Source of the DNA: Nonomuraea jiangxiensis
GTDB lineage: Bacteria > Actinomycetota > Actinomycetes > Streptosporangiales > Streptosporangiaceae
Assembly: GCF_900099965.1 (NCBI RefSeq)
Contig: NZ_FNDJ01000039.1
Span: 28,324-92,323, forward strand
DNA: 64,000 bases
Direction of reading: 5' to 3'
The first letter of the stretch is position 1, and every line of letters starts with the position of its first letter. The notes beneath the pieces were generated by a model. That model was not told the DNA's origin. It did no database searches and saw nothing but the letters and a program-made list of their open reading frames with translations. Both the position numbers and the translations under genes were made by a program. Below, in pieces: positions 1-9,091 of this stretch.

Positions 1-2
1 GC

Positions 3-149
3 AACCGTGCGACCGGACGAGGGGCCTGCACCGCAGGTAGCGCCTTGACCGGCTGGCGCAGTGTCATCGACGTCGACCTCGTTGGTCTGGCGGACGATCC
101 GGGTAAGCTCACCACATCAACCCGGAACATCAACTGCAGACGTGCGTGA
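3..149 (+). CDS. 3' end of an unidentified gene, cut by the window edge
   Basis: The third frame is open from the first bases to a TGA at 147-149, giving about 48 residues that include the stretch GWRSVIDVDLVGLADDP. The other two forward frames stop within the first 48 bases. Only 17 bases separate this stop from the GTG of the next gene, so the two probably share a transcript. The product cannot be named from so short a tail. A toxin followed by its immunity protein is one layout that would fit, but this is a guess from spacing alone. Confidence 0.4.
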   Translation, partial: NRATGRGACTAGSALTGWRSVIDVDLVGLADDPGKLTTSTRNINCRRA

Positions 150-166
150 CCGGCGGATGAGGTGAC

Positions 167-907
167 GTGATCGCCAGGCAGGACCGCACCATGTTCGCCG
201 CCGTGTACGGCGAACTGGCGACAAATCCTTGGCTGAATCCGGCCGTCGCTTCCTCGGACGCCTACAGCCTCTTCGTCGCGCGGTCATCTGCCATGGGGTG
301 GCTCACCCCGGCATCAGAAAACGCCACCGGCGGTTTCTGGGGAATGAACGATGCAGGGCAGGACCCGAGTTTTGATCCGGAACTCGGGTCCCGCATCGCG
401 TGGTTCCAGGTCTCTATTACCGAACCTGTTCCTGCGGGTCGACCGGTGCCGCTTCAGCCGTTCTTTTCCTGTGCTCACGACGTCCTGGCGAGAATGGGAG
501 AATTTCGTCTGACGGCGGTCGACGCGCTATTTCCCATGCCGGTCGCACCGCCGGCAATAGGTGCCGTCGCGACGTTGCTCGAGGACTCTGGATGGTTCGC
601 CGATCACCATCCGGGGTCGGTCACTCCGTTGCGAGTGACCTTGGACAGTGGGTCGGAGGCCGCGATAGGTTCGCACGCTCCCGGCATACTCCAGTGGGTG
701 CGGGAGGTCAGGCAGTCCGCGTTCGTCTGCGAATCCATGCTCGAATCCGGACCTCATCGGGTCATCCTCCACGGGACCCTCGCCGAATGGTCATTGGGCG
801 CTTTGGGCTGGCTGGCCGCCTTTCTCGCCGATGCGAGCGCGCGGTGCGGGATCAACGTCCCCCTGCATTTCACCGCCGCCTGCTCGACACGTCCGGCCGC
901 AGGGTGA
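167..907 (+). CDS. Hypothetical protein, 246 aa
   Basis: I do not recognise the family. The protein is predicted soluble, has no signal peptide, and carries several Trp-rich patches (GFWGMND near residue 58, IAWFQVSI near 77). A GTG start at 167 is used because it follows the upstream stop closely, with GGATGAGG upstream as a weak ribosome site. The stop at 905-907 lies only five bases before the terminal repeat of the IS at 913, so the original C-terminus could have been slightly different. The small size and tight position behind another gene are compatible with an immunity protein, but nothing in the sequence proves it. Confidence 0.5.
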   Translation: MIARQDRTMFAAVYGELATNPWLNPAVASSDAYSLFVARSSAMGWLTPASENATGGFWGMNDAGQDPSFDPELGSRIAWFQVSITEPVPAGRPVPLQPFFSCAHDVLARMGEFRLTAVDALFPMPVAPPAIGAVATLLEDSGWFADHHPGSVTPLRVTLDSGSEAAIGSHAPGILQWVREVRQSAFVCESMLESGPHRVILHGTLAEWSLGALGWLAAFLADASARCGINVPLHFTAACSTRPAAG

Positions 908-912
908 CGACT

Positions 913-2160
913 GTGCGCCTGCCGATAATTACATCCGCCCAGGTCGTGGCCCTGCGAGGGCTTTGTGTGGAGTACGCGAGCTCCGATCTCTCAGGAGACG
1001 AGAGCGCGTACGGCAAGATGATCGGCTGTGCTCCTTCGCCTGGCCTATCTGACCGTCACGAACGCCTTCGCCGCGCTGCGGTTACTGCCCATGGGCGATC
1101 GAGACAAGGACGTGAAGATCCTCGCCCTGCGTCACCAGATCACCGTCCTTGAACGCCAACTCAGCGCCGACACCCGAGTGAGATTCGCACCCGAGGACCG
1201 AGCCTTCCTGGCCGCGCTCCTGACCTCGCTGCCCCGGGAGGTCCTGCGCCGGCTGCGGCTGCTCATCCAACCGGATACCGTGCTGCGCTGGCACCGCGAT
1301 CTGACGAGACGGCGCCATGCCCATACCTGCCGGCCGAAGCGACGTGGGCGCCCGCCCACGGTCCGCTCCATCCGCGCTCTTATCCTGCGTCTGATTCGGG
1401 AGAACCCCGGCTGGGGGCTATCGGCGGGTGCAAGGTGAGCTCACCACGCTCGGCATCAAGGTCGCGCCGTCCACGGTGTGGGAGATCCTCAGGCAGGAAG
1501 GTCTCGATCCGGCGCCCGAGCGGGCCTCCACCACCTGGGCCGACTTCCTGCGCTCGCAAGCCGACGCCATGCTGGCCGCCGATTTCCTCGAGACCAACAC
1601 CCTGAACGGGCAGCGCCAGTACATCCTGGCCGTCATCGAGCACGCCACCAGGTGCGTCCGTGTGCTCGGCACCACCGCGTACCCGAGCGCGAGCTGGGTC
1701 ATCCAGACGATCAGAAATCTGGTGATGGATCTGAACGATGCGGACTACCGAGCGCGCCTTCTGCTCCGCGATCGGGATGGGAAGTTCCCAGCCCTCATGG
1801 ACGAGATTCTCGCCGAGGCCGGCATCAAGACGGTGCTCACCGGTATTCGGATGCCGCGGATGAACTCGATCATGGAGCGGTGGGTGCAGTCATGCCGCCA
1901 TGAGCTTCTCGACCGCTGCCTGCTCTGGAACGAACACCACCTACGGCACGCCCTACGCGAGTACGAACACTTCTACAACCAGCACAGAGCCCACCAAGCT
2001 CTGGCCCAAGCGGCTCCGCTACGCACCGTCCCCGACCCGATCACGGACCCCGAGCAAATCATCGACCTGAACGTACGCCGACGAGACCGGCTCGGCGGCG
2101 TCCTCCACGAGTACTCACATGCCGCTTAACCTGCACGGATGGACTTATCGGCAGGCGCAC
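913..2160 (+). mobile_element. Integrase-core insertion sequence, copy 1, with 16-bp terminal inverted repeats
   Basis: The left end GTGCGCCTGCCGATAA (913-928) is matched exactly in reverse complement at 2145-2160, giving an element of about 1.25 kb. It carries one transposase gene, now frameshifted. The right end abuts an IS256-type transposase fragment, interrupted after its LSLSAK codons, while the left flank is unrelated coding DNA. Only a possible 2-base duplication (CT) is visible at the ends. The mismatch of flanks means that the insertion was followed by deletion or recombination. A second, 5'-truncated copy lies at 10151-11021. Confidence 0.85.
1028..2129 (+). pseudogene. DDE (rve) integrase-core transposase, frameshifted
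   Basis: The first part (1028-1438) has the usual N-terminal LALRHQITVLERQL helix and the WHRDL and RENPGWG motifs. The second part (to 2129) contains the catalytic-core region, with LAADF, LLRDRDGKF and the glutamate-containing segment MNSIMERWVQSCRHELLDR, and ends in the typical NQHRAHQAL tail. The frame changes at about 1411-1417, where a run of five G replaces the four G of the copy at 10278-10282; that copy reads on normally as GWGYRRVHGEL. One inserted base therefore explains the break. It is a mutation rather than a conserved recoding site, because the sister copy lacks it. Confidence 0.88.
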
Positions 2161-2575
2161 CTTCGCCGACAGCGACAGCACCATCTCATCGACGCCTGTC
2201 CAGACGCCGCTGACGCTTCTTGACGATCTGTGGCTCGAACGTGCCGGCGGTGTCGCGCGGCACCTTCACCTCGACCGGCCCCACGTCGGTCAACACGGTC
2301 TTGGCTCGGGTGCCGTTGCGGCTGTTGCCGCTGTTGCGTCCCTCGGAGTCGTGCTTGTCGTAGCCGACATGGTCGGTGATCTCGCCCTCCAGGGCGGACT
2401 CCAGGACCCGCTTGGTCAGCTGCTGCAACAACCCGCCCTCGCCGGTCAGCTGCAGTCCGTCGGTGCGGGCGCGGTCCACGAGCATCGCGATCAACTGCTC
2501 GTCCGTCGTCGCGCTGGACGCCGCCCCGCCCGACTCCTTACCAGGCGTCGACTCGACAGCGGTCTCGGTCATCAC
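2161..2575 (-). pseudogene. N-terminal fragment of an IS256-family (Mutator) transposase
   Basis: The reading begins with a GTG-ATG pair at 2575 preceded by a purine-rich AGGAAGAGG, and shows the IS256 N-terminal signature: a LLQQLTKRVLESALEGEITDHVGY-like block, then NSRNGT and the VEVKVPRD stretch. After KKRQRRL an extra G shifts the frame; skipping it restores TGVDEMVLSLSAK. The match then stops at 2161, exactly at the terminal repeat of the neighbouring IS. The catalytic DDE region, normally some 250 further residues, is absent. The fragment is dead and marks an older insertion that was later interrupted. Confidence 0.85.
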
Positions 2576-2670
2576 GAACCTCTTCCTTGATGATCAGATC
2601 CGCCGTTAATTAGACACTCCTGTGGCTGGGCCTCGCACCCAGCGGGCCGGCTGCGGCGAGGCGGGAGCAT

Positions 2671-2710
2671 GGCCAGGGCCACCTCCCGGGTCCGGGAGGT
2701 GGCCCTGGCC
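2671..2710 (-). terminator. Strong hairpin downstream of the propeller gene
   Basis: The arms 2671-2689 and 2692-2710 are perfectly complementary over 19 bases, with only GT between them (so the real loop takes a few paired bases). It lies 56 bases past the stop of the minus-strand gene ending at 2766. There is no clear U-tract, as is common for actinobacterial terminators. Confidence 0.75.
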
Positions 2711-2765
2711 TGCCTGGTGCTACGTCTATCGAACCAGTGGTCTCCTCAGTGGAACTGCTGGGTGG

Positions 2766-5159
2766 CTACGCGGTCGCATGGCAGGAGGCGAGCACGCCGA
2801 CCGCCCCCTTCCCGGTGTCCTTCAGGGGAAGCTTCGTCGACGCGGCCGGGCACTTCGGGACCGTGAGGTCGTAGACGCCGCGGCCGAACGTCGCCGTGGT
2901 GAGCTGCCGGCTCTGCTCGTGGTAGCGCAGGTACATGATCGCCGCCTGCGGCAGGTTCGTGCCGAGCGCGGCCCACTCGCCGCCGTTCCACGCCGACATG
3001 AACGCCCCGACGTCGGTGCCGACCAGCAGCAGCCCGTCGGCGGTCGGGACGACGGAGTTCACCGGGGCGTCCGGCAGACCCTGGCCGATGTCGCTCCAGG
3101 TCCGGCCACCGTCACGGGTGATCATCACGTGCGCGCGGTCGCTGCCGGAGCGGAACCCGGAGAACGTCGCATAGGCGATGTTCTTGTCGGTCGGGTGCAC
3201 CGCCACCCGGGTCACCCAGGTGCCAGGCACCTGTGCCGGGTCCACCCGGTTCCAGGTGCCGCCCAGGTCGTCGGTCCACCACAGCCGGCCGTCGTCGGTG
3301 CCGACGTAGAGCTTGTTGCCGTCGGTGGGCGCGGCCGCGATCGTGGTGATCGTGCCCCACGGGTAGCCGGACGGGTCGTTGGGGCCGCCGCCGGTGAGGT
3401 CGGGGCTGATCGGCGTCCAGGTGCGACCGTTGTCGGTGGACCGGTTGACGATGTTGCCGGCGTAGTACATGACGTTCGGGTCGCTCGGGTCGAACTGCAA
3501 CGGGGTTTGCCAGTTGCGCCGTTGGGACGTCGTCTGCCCGGAGCCGATGGTCTGCCGCGGCGCTGCGCCGGAGTTCTCCGACCGGTAGCAGCTGCCGTAC
3601 TGGCTGCACCCGAAGACGATGTTCGGCTGCTCCGGGTGGATGATCACCTGCAGGCCGTCGCCGCAGCCGATCTCGTCCCAGTCGCCGCCGACGCCGGTGT
3701 AGCCGCGGTTGCAGCCGTTGTCCTGGGCGCCGCCCACCTTCAGCACCGGGTCGGTCTCCGCGACGTCGACGGTGTAGAACTGGGTGTACGGCTCGTACGT
3801 GGACTTGACCCAGCCGCTGGCCCCGTTGGCCTCCGATCGGTAGAAGCCGCCGTCGTTGCCCAGGTAGACCCGGCCGGGCACCTTGGGGTCCCAGCGCATG
3901 GCGTGCTGGTCGGCGTGCACCCCGCCCACGGAGGAGAAGCTCTGCGCGCCGTCGGTGGAGCGCCTCAGGTTGACGCCGGTCAGGAAGACGTGGTCGGCGT
4001 TGGTGGGGTCGACGTAGAGCTTGCCGAACCACCAGCTGAACGTGGACTGCGACGCCTGGCCGGCGGTGACCGGCGTCTGCGTCCAGGTGTCGCCGCCGTT
4101 GTCGGAGCGGTAGAAGGCGCGGAACGGGCCGAGCGCGGTGCCGACGTACGCGTAGAGGCGCTGCGGGTTGTTCGGGGCGAGGGCTATGCCCCAGCGACCC
4201 TGGTCCGCGTCGGTGGGCAGGCCTTTGGTCATCCGCTGCCAGGTCGCGCCGCCGTCGTCGGAGCGCCAGAGGCTGGAGCCGGGGCCGCCGTAGGTGCGCT
4301 GGTGCGGCTCGCGCAGGTGGTCCCACATCGCTGCGTACATCCGGCGGGGGTTGGTCGGATCGATGACGACCTCGGTGGCGCCGGTGGTGGGGTTCGGCGG
4401 CGCGAGCACGAGCTGCCAGCTGTCCCCGCCATCCTCCGAGAGGTAGACGCCGCGCTCGCGGCCGGGCATGAAGAGGTTGCCGCTGGCCGCGGCGAAGATG
4501 CGATCTTCGTTGCTCGGGTCGATGGCGAAGCGGGCGATGGCGTGGCTGTCCCTGAGGCCGACGTGCTGCCAGGTCTTCCCGCGGTCCTTGGAGCGGTAGA
4601 TGCCGTCACCGCCGAAGGTGATCGAGCCGCCGCCCGGCTGGGGCTCGCCGGTGCCGGCGAAGAGGACGCCCTTGCTGGTCATCGCGACCGCGCCCATGCT
4701 CTGCGTCCCGTCGTCCGGCCACGCCGCTTCGAACGTCGCGCCGGCGTCGCGGGACTTCCAGATGCCTCCGGAGGCGGCGGCGATGAAGACCTGGTCCGGC
4801 ACCTGCGGGTCGACGGCGATGTCGACGACCCGCCCGCCGATGTTGCTCGGGCCGAAGAAGTCCCACTTCTGCTCGGCCAGGGGTCGGTAGGCTTTGAGGG
4901 TGCGCGCGGCGATCTGCTTGGCCTCGCCGCGGGCCTTGGTGTACTTCGCGGTGGAGAGCTCGGTGCTTCCGTCGCTCATCCGCTGGGCGGTCATCCACTC
5001 GTCGGGCAGTTCCATCGGCCCGGTGGGGGTGTTGGTGGCTAACGATGCCTTTTGGACGGGTTGAGGTGTCGAGAATGCGGTCAGCGCGACCGAGGCGAAT
5101 AACGCGACCGCCGCTGTGATGCCGAGGCCGCGATACCGTCGGACGAGCGTGAGGTTCAT
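2766..5159 (-). CDS. Secreted BNR/VPS10-like beta-propeller protein
   Basis: The 797-residue product has a basic N-terminus and a hydrophobic segment (GLGITAAVALFASVALTAF), which together form a Sec signal peptide. The mature part is a series of repeats with Asp-box (BNR) signatures of the S-x-D-x-G-x-T-W type, for example SRDAGATF, SKDRGKTW, SEDGGDSW, SDDGGATW, SDNGGDTW, STDNGRTW and TRDGGRTW. These build one or two sialidase/sortilin-like propellers. No sialidase active-site arginine triad or other catalytic set is evident, so a binding or unknown extracellular role is likelier than an enzyme. The start at 5159 is preferred over one 18 bases upstream because GGGAG sits six bases before it. 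The gene stands alone and ends at the hairpin at 2671-2710. Confidence 0.85.
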   Translation of the reverse strand: MNLTLVRRYRGLGITAAVALFASVALTAFSTPQPVQKASLATNTPTGPMELPDEWMTAQRMSDGSTELSTAKYTKARGEAKQIAARTLKAYRPLAEQKWDFFGPSNIGGRVVDIAVDPQVPDQVFIAAASGGIWKSRDAGATFEAAWPDDGTQSMGAVAMTSKGVLFAGTGEPQPGGGSITFGGDGIYRSKDRGKTWQHVGLRDSHAIARFAIDPSNEDRIFAAASGNLFMPGRERGVYLSEDGGDSWQLVLAPPNPTTGATEVVIDPTNPRRMYAAMWDHLREPHQRTYGGPGSSLWRSDDGGATWQRMTKGLPTDADQGRWGIALAPNNPQRLYAYVGTALGPFRAFYRSDNGGDTWTQTPVTAGQASQSTFSWWFGKLYVDPTNADHVFLTGVNLRRSTDGAQSFSSVGGVHADQHAMRWDPKVPGRVYLGNDGGFYRSEANGASGWVKSTYEPYTQFYTVDVAETDPVLKVGGAQDNGCNRGYTGVGGDWDEIGCGDGLQVIIHPEQPNIVFGCSQYGSCYRSENSGAAPRQTIGSGQTTSQRRNWQTPLQFDPSDPNVMYYAGNIVNRSTDNGRTWTPISPDLTGGGPNDPSGYPWGTITTIAAAPTDGNKLYVGTDDGRLWWTDDLGGTWNRVDPAQVPGTWVTRVAVHPTDKNIAYATFSGFRSGSDRAHVMITRDGGRTWSDIGQGLPDAPVNSVVPTADGLLLVGTDVGAFMSAWNGGEWAALGTNLPQAAIMYLRYHEQSRQLTTATFGRGVYDLTVPKCPAASTKLPLKDTGKGAVGVLASCHATA

Positions 5160-5227
5160 TCGGATCTCCCTGTCCACACGTCGTGGCGACCGGGAAAGCG
5201 ATCACCAGTCGGCACCTTAGACAGCGA

Positions 5228-5243
5228 GGTGAGTCACGTCACC
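5228..5243. promoter_or_regulatory. Imperfect palindrome upstream of the propeller gene
   Basis: GGTGAGTCACGTCACC has matching 5-base arms (GGTGA/TCACC) and lies about 70 bases upstream of the start at 5159. It could be a regulator site, but a short palindrome can occur by chance. Confidence 0.25.
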
Positions 5244-5428
5244 GAGCATCTGTTGGGATTAACTCCCTTCGCTTAGGACACCTGTCGGGACGCCCCGGCC
5301 ACCGAGCCGGTTGAGCAGCCCGTCCGAGGTCACGCCCCATCGTCCGCGGCTGGCCACGGTGGTGGGTTCAGCGGCGGTGGACAAGCGCGGAATGGGCACG
5401 GGGTTGCGCCCGCGGCGCGGGATCGCGG

Positions 5429-5899
5429 TCAGTAACTCTGGAACTCGGGTAGGCCCGCGTCGTCCGAGTCCGGTCCCACCACGGCGGTCAGCGTCGTCGC
5501 ATCCGCGCAGACCGCGGTGGCACGCAGGTACGTCCGTCGTTGCTGCGCCCGCATCAGCACCTCGGCCTCGAAGACCTCGTCCTCGGCGCGGAGCAGGTCG
5601 ATGTCGCTGAGATGCTCGTAGTGGGCGCGCACGTCCAACGGGGTCATGCGGACGGTGGCCTCGACCGTCGTCAGTGTGCCCTGCGTGACCACCGAAGTGA
5701 CCCGCGCGCCGTCGGGCAGCATCAGGCCGGCAACATCGGCGGTCACCTCGGCGTCGGCGTCCAATGGCACCCGGTCGCAGCTGGGCAGGTTCGCCAACAT
5801 CCCCGACTCGCGGCCGGTGGGCTGACCGGCCTCGGTGCCGCCGCAGGCGGCCAGCAGTAGCGGGGCCGTGACGACGACGGTCAACATGCGGAGTCTCAC
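5429..5899 (-). CDS. Small lipoprotein, function unknown
   Basis: The 156-residue product begins with a short basic segment and the hydrophobic stretch VVVTAPLL ending in the lipobox LLAAC, so it should be lipid-anchored on the outer face of the membrane. The mature domain has no motif that I recognise; it contains two further cysteines (PSC and AVC) that could form a disulfide. It starts with GTG 18 bases after the stop of the upstream permease gene and is the last gene of the sugar ABC-transporter operon. A role as an accessory to that transporter is suggested only by position. Confidence 0.7.
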   Translation of the reverse strand: MRLRMLTVVVTAPLLLAACGGTEAGQPTGRESGMLANLPSCDRVPLDADAEVTADVAGLMLPDGARVTSVVTQGTLTTVEATVRMTPLDVRAHYEHLSDIDLLRAEDEVFEAEVLMRAQQRRTYLRATAVCADATTLTAVVGPDSDDAGLPEFQSY

Positions 5900-5917
5900 C
5901 GCCGCAGCATGGCACGC

Positions 5918-6799
5918 TCAGCGCAGCACGCGCCACCGCCGTACGACGAGCAGCAGGGCGGTGATGACGACCGCGGTGACCACCATGAGGACGCTTGTGA
6001 TCAGCGCGCCATAGGCGAAACTGGAGAACTCGAAGGCCTGGTCGAAGATGTAGACCGGCAGGTAGAGGGTGGCGTTGGCGGGCCGGCCGTCGGTGAGGAC
6101 GTACGCGGGCACGAAGTTGACCTGCAGCGTCAGGATCGTGTCGCGGACGGCGAGCAGCAGTAGCACGGGCGCGAGCATCGGCAGGGTGAGCCGGCGCAGT
6201 TGGCCGAACGGGCCGCAGCCCTCCAGGGCCGCCGCCTCGTAGAGCCGGCCGTCCAGCAGGCGCCGGGCGGCGAGGACGACCAGAAAGCCCTCCCCGATCG
6301 GGAAGACCAGCATCAGCGCCACCGCTACCCGTGCGGTGCCGGGATCGGAGAGCCAGGTGAAGCCGGGGTGGCCGAAGAGCCCGAGCAGTTGGTTGAGCGG
6401 GCCGTACAGCGGATTGAGCACCCACAGGAAGATCACCGCGAGGGCCACGTCGGGCACGACCGTCGGCAGGTACACCGCGACCCGGAACCAACGCCCGCCC
6501 GGTCGCGGCGCGGCGAGCAGCAGGCCGAGCCCGACGGCGGCCAGCAGTCGCAGCGGTACGGCCAGCGCCAGGTGGATCGCCGACGCCTGCACGCTGTCGA
6601 GCAGGAAGCCGTCGGAGAGCATCCGGCGCACGTTGGCCAGGCCGACGAACTGGGGGTCGCGGGTAAGCCCGGTGTGGTCGGTGAACGCGTAGCCGAGGTT
6701 GAGCAGGGCCGGCAGCACGATCAGCAGCCCGACCGCGACCGCGTACGGGGCGAGGAACGCCCATGCGGTCAGCGGCGGGCGGGCCCGGCCGGACGTCAC
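5918..6799 (-). CDS. Carbohydrate ABC transporter permease (MalF/UgpA type)
   Basis: The 293-residue protein has six predicted membrane segments, beginning with AFLAPYAVAVGLLIVLPALLN. The cytoplasmic EAA-like loop is visible as YEAAALEGCGPFGQLRRLTLPML near residues 187-210, which contacts the ATPase. Its GTG start overlaps the stop of the ATPase gene by four bases (GTGA), so translation is probably coupled. It pairs with the second permease at 9088-9942 to form the channel for the sugar bound by the lipoprotein at 7799-9091. The substrate cannot be read from the sequence. Confidence 0.88.
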   Translation of the reverse strand: MTSGRARPPLTAWAFLAPYAVAVGLLIVLPALLNLGYAFTDHTGLTRDPQFVGLANVRRMLSDGFLLDSVQASAIHLALAVPLRLLAAVGLGLLLAAPRPGGRWFRVAVYLPTVVPDVALAVIFLWVLNPLYGPLNQLLGLFGHPGFTWLSDPGTARVAVALMLVFPIGEGFLVVLAARRLLDGRLYEAAALEGCGPFGQLRRLTLPMLAPVLLLLAVRDTILTLQVNFVPAYVLTDGRPANATLYLPVYIFDQAFEFSSFAYGALITSVLMVVTAVVITALLLVVRRWRVLR

Positions 6800-7806
6800 C
6801 TCCGCCGTCCGGTTTCCGCGTCGAACCGGTGCAGGCGGCCGGGGTCGGGTCGCAGCCGCACCCCCTCGCCGGGCCGGACGCCGGGTCGCGGGCCGGTGCG
6901 GACCGTCAACCGGGTGCCGTCCGGGCAGCGGGTCAGCAGGATGGTCTCGCTGCCGAGCGCCTCCGCCGCCTCGACCGTGGCCTCGATCGGCCCGTCGGTG
7001 TCGAGCGCCAGGTCTTCCGGCCGCACCCCGAGGATCAGGCCGGCGGCGCCGCCGAGCACGCCGCCGCCGGGCACCAGGTTCATCGGCGGGCTGCCCAGGA
7101 AGCCGGCCACGAAGGTGTCCGCCGGTTCGTCGTACACCTGCTGCGGTGGCCCGATCTGGCGGACCCGGCCGCGGTCGAGGACGGCGACCCGGTCGCCGAG
7201 GGTCATCGCCTCCGCCTGGTCGTGGGTGACGTGGATGGTCGTGGTGCCGAGTTCCCGGTGTAGGGCGAGCAGGTCAGCGCGGGTGGCGAAGCGCAGCGGC
7301 GCGTCCAGGCTGGCCAGCGGCTCGTCGAGCAAGTAGACGGTCGGCTCGCGCAGCAGCGCACGGGCCAGGGCGATCCGCTGGCGCTGCCCGCCGGAGGTCT
7401 GGTCGGGGTAGCGGTCGAGCAGGTCCGCGATCCCCAGCCGGTCGGCGGCCGCCCGGGCCCGCCGCTCGGCCTCGGCGCGTCGGACCCGCCGTACGCGTAG
7501 CCCGAACAGCAGGTTGCCCAGGACGGTGAGGTGGGGGTAGAGCGCGTAGTCCTGGAAGACCATCGCCACGGCCCGCCGGTGCGGCGGTACCCGCACCACG
7601 TCCTGCCCGTCGACGACGATCCGGCCCTGGTCCGGCCGGTCCAGCCCGGCGATCAGCCGCAGGATCGTCGACTTTCCCGAGCCGGACGGGCCGACCAGGG
7701 TTATCATCTCGCCGGCCCGCACCTCGAGGTCGACGTCGTCGAGGGCGACGACCCGCCCGTACGACCTGGTCAGCGACTCGAGCCGGATGGCGCCGCGGTT
7801 ACCCAT
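6796..7806 (-). CDS. Sugar ABC transporter ATPase (MsmK/UgpC/MalK type)
   Basis: All the nucleotide-binding motifs are present: Walker A GPSGSGKST, a Q-loop in MVFQDYALYPHLT, the signature TSGGQRQRIALARAL, Walker B VYLLDEPLASLD and the switch histidine in HVTHDQAEA. A regulatory OB-type tail follows, with LGVRPEDLAL. The ATG at 7806 is chosen because it overlaps the stop of the solute-binding gene (ATGGGTAA) and begins just before the first strand (AIRLESLTRSYG); an upstream extension reads as out-of-frame solute-binding coding. It energises the two permeases of this operon and resembles ATPases that can serve several sugar transporters. Confidence 0.9.
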   Translation of the reverse strand: MGNRGAIRLESLTRSYGRVVALDDVDLEVRAGEMITLVGPSGSGKSTILRLIAGLDRPDQGRIVVDGQDVVRVPPHRRAVAMVFQDYALYPHLTVLGNLLFGLRVRRVRRAEAERRARAAADRLGIADLLDRYPDQTSGGQRQRIALARALLREPTVYLLDEPLASLDAPLRFATRADLLALHRELGTTTIHVTHDQAEAMTLGDRVAVLDRGRVRQIGPPQQVYDEPADTFVAGFLGSPPMNLVPGGGVLGGAAGLILGVRPEDLALDTDGPIEATVEAAEALGSETILLTRCPDGTRLTVRTGPRPGVRPGEGVRLRPDPGRLHRFDAETGRRR

Positions 7807-9091
7807 CCGCGCCCGCCGGCAGGGTGAAGAGCGGGCGGACCTTCTCCTCCAGGTTCCGCAGCCCCTCCTCGCGGCCGACCCGGCCGTAGAAGACCTCCTT
7901 GAGCAGGGCGTCCGTCTCACGCTCCACTCGCGACCAGGTGCCGGTGCGGGGGGTGGCCCGCAGGTGCGGCTCGGCGTCGAGGTAGACCTGCGACGACTTC
8001 GGGGGCTTGGCCGGGTCGAGGAACGCGGGGGAGTTGGCCACGTCGAGCCGCGACGGCACGGTGCGCCCCGAGCCGGCGAGGATCCGCTGGCCCTGCTCGC
8101 CCATCGCGAACTCGATTAACCGCCAGGCGTCGTCGTGGTCGGGCAGGCCGGCGCTCATGCAGTACGCGTCGCTATGCAGGATCGACGCGGGCACGCCGCC
8201 CGGGGCCACCGGCAGCGGTGCCGCGTCCCAGGTGAAGCCGTCGATGGTGCGCAGCGTGGGGACGGCCACCCGGCTGTTGAGATACATCCCGAGCGTGCCG
8301 CGCAGGAACCGGGCCTCGCTCGACTCGCTCTGCTCCTCGGCGTCGGGGGGCACGACGTGGTGCTTCAGTTGCAGGTCGAGGAACCAGTCGACGGCCGTGC
8401 GGGTGGCCGGGTCGCCGGTGAGGGTGAGGGCGGTCGGTCGGGTCGGATCGTCGACGAACTCGCCGCGGTTGGACCAGACGAACGGCGCGAGCCGCGCGAT
8501 CGACGGCTCGACGCCGGAGCCGTACTTCCCGTCGCCGGTCAGGGCGCGGGCGGCGGAGAGGAAGTCGTCCCAGGTCCAGCCGGCCTTTGGCAGCGGTACG
8601 CCCTTGGCCGTGAAGAGGTCGGCGTTGTAGTAGACGACCAGCGAGGACATGTTCTGCGGCAGGCAGGTCAGGGCCTTCCCGTCGAACCGGAAGGCGTCCA
8701 ACGCCCGCGGGCTGAAGTCACTCTCGTCGAGCGCCGTGCTGCGGTCGAGGTAGGACTGCACCGGCTCGATGGCCTGCTGGGCGGCGAACTGGCCGTAACG
8801 GCGGTAGTTCAGCAGGAACACGTCGGGTGGCTGCCCGCCGGCGAACGAGGTCGTCAGCCGGGCCATCAGCTCGTCCTGGCTGGCGACCGGGGAGAGCGTG
8901 ACCGCCACGTCGGGGTGGGCGTCGGTGAACGCGTCAACCAGGCTGCGGTAGCCGGCGATCTCCTCGGCGTCGCCGAAGAGCACGACGGTGATGCCGTCCT
9001 GGTCCTCCGTGCGGTTCCCGCCGCCGCAGCCAGCGACGCCGAGCAGCAGCGCGGCGGTGACCAGGGCGACGTACCGTCGGAATCGGCTCAC
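7799..9091 (-). CDS. Extracellular solute-binding lipoprotein (family 1, sugar type)
   Basis: The 430-residue product has a signal peptide ending in GVAGC, a lipobox, followed by a Gly-rich linker. The body has the family-1 pattern: VVLFGDAEEIAGYRSLVDAFTDAHPDV at the start, PPDVFLLNYRRYGQFAAQ near residue 95, and WTWDDFLSAARALT near 180. It would capture a sugar or polyol outside the membrane and hand it to the permeases. Its GTG start overlaps the stop of the upstream permease (GTGA). The order of permease, binding protein, ATPase, permease is unusual but complete. Confidence 0.88.
   Translation of the reverse strand: MSRFRRYVALVTAALLLGVAGCGGGNRTEDQDGITVVLFGDAEEIAGYRSLVDAFTDAHPDVAVTLSPVASQDELMARLTTSFAGGQPPDVFLLNYRRYGQFAAQQAIEPVQSYLDRSTALDESDFSPRALDAFRFDGKALTCLPQNMSSLVVYYNADLFTAKGVPLPKAGWTWDDFLSAARALTGDGKYGSGVEPSIARLAPFVWSNRGEFVDDPTRPTALTLTGDPATRTAVDWFLDLQLKHHVVPPDAEEQSESSEARFLRGTLGMYLNSRVAVPTLRTIDGFTWDAAPLPVAPGGVPASILHSDAYCMSAGLPDHDDAWRLIEFAMGEQGQRILAGSGRTVPSRLDVANSPAFLDPAKPPKSSQVYLDAEPHLRATPRTGTWSRVERETDALLKEVFYGRVGREEGLRNLEEKVRPLFTLPAGADG

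Noticed and set aside
1405..1440. Programmed frameshift in the IS transposase
   Set aside because: The sister copy at 10278 reads through in one frame without the extra G, so this is a mutation.
2622..5042. An 806-codon open frame on the plus strand opposite the propeller gene
   Set aside because: It is the antisense of a clear BNR protein in GC-rich DNA; its product is a monotonous Arg/Val/Gly/Ala string with no motif.
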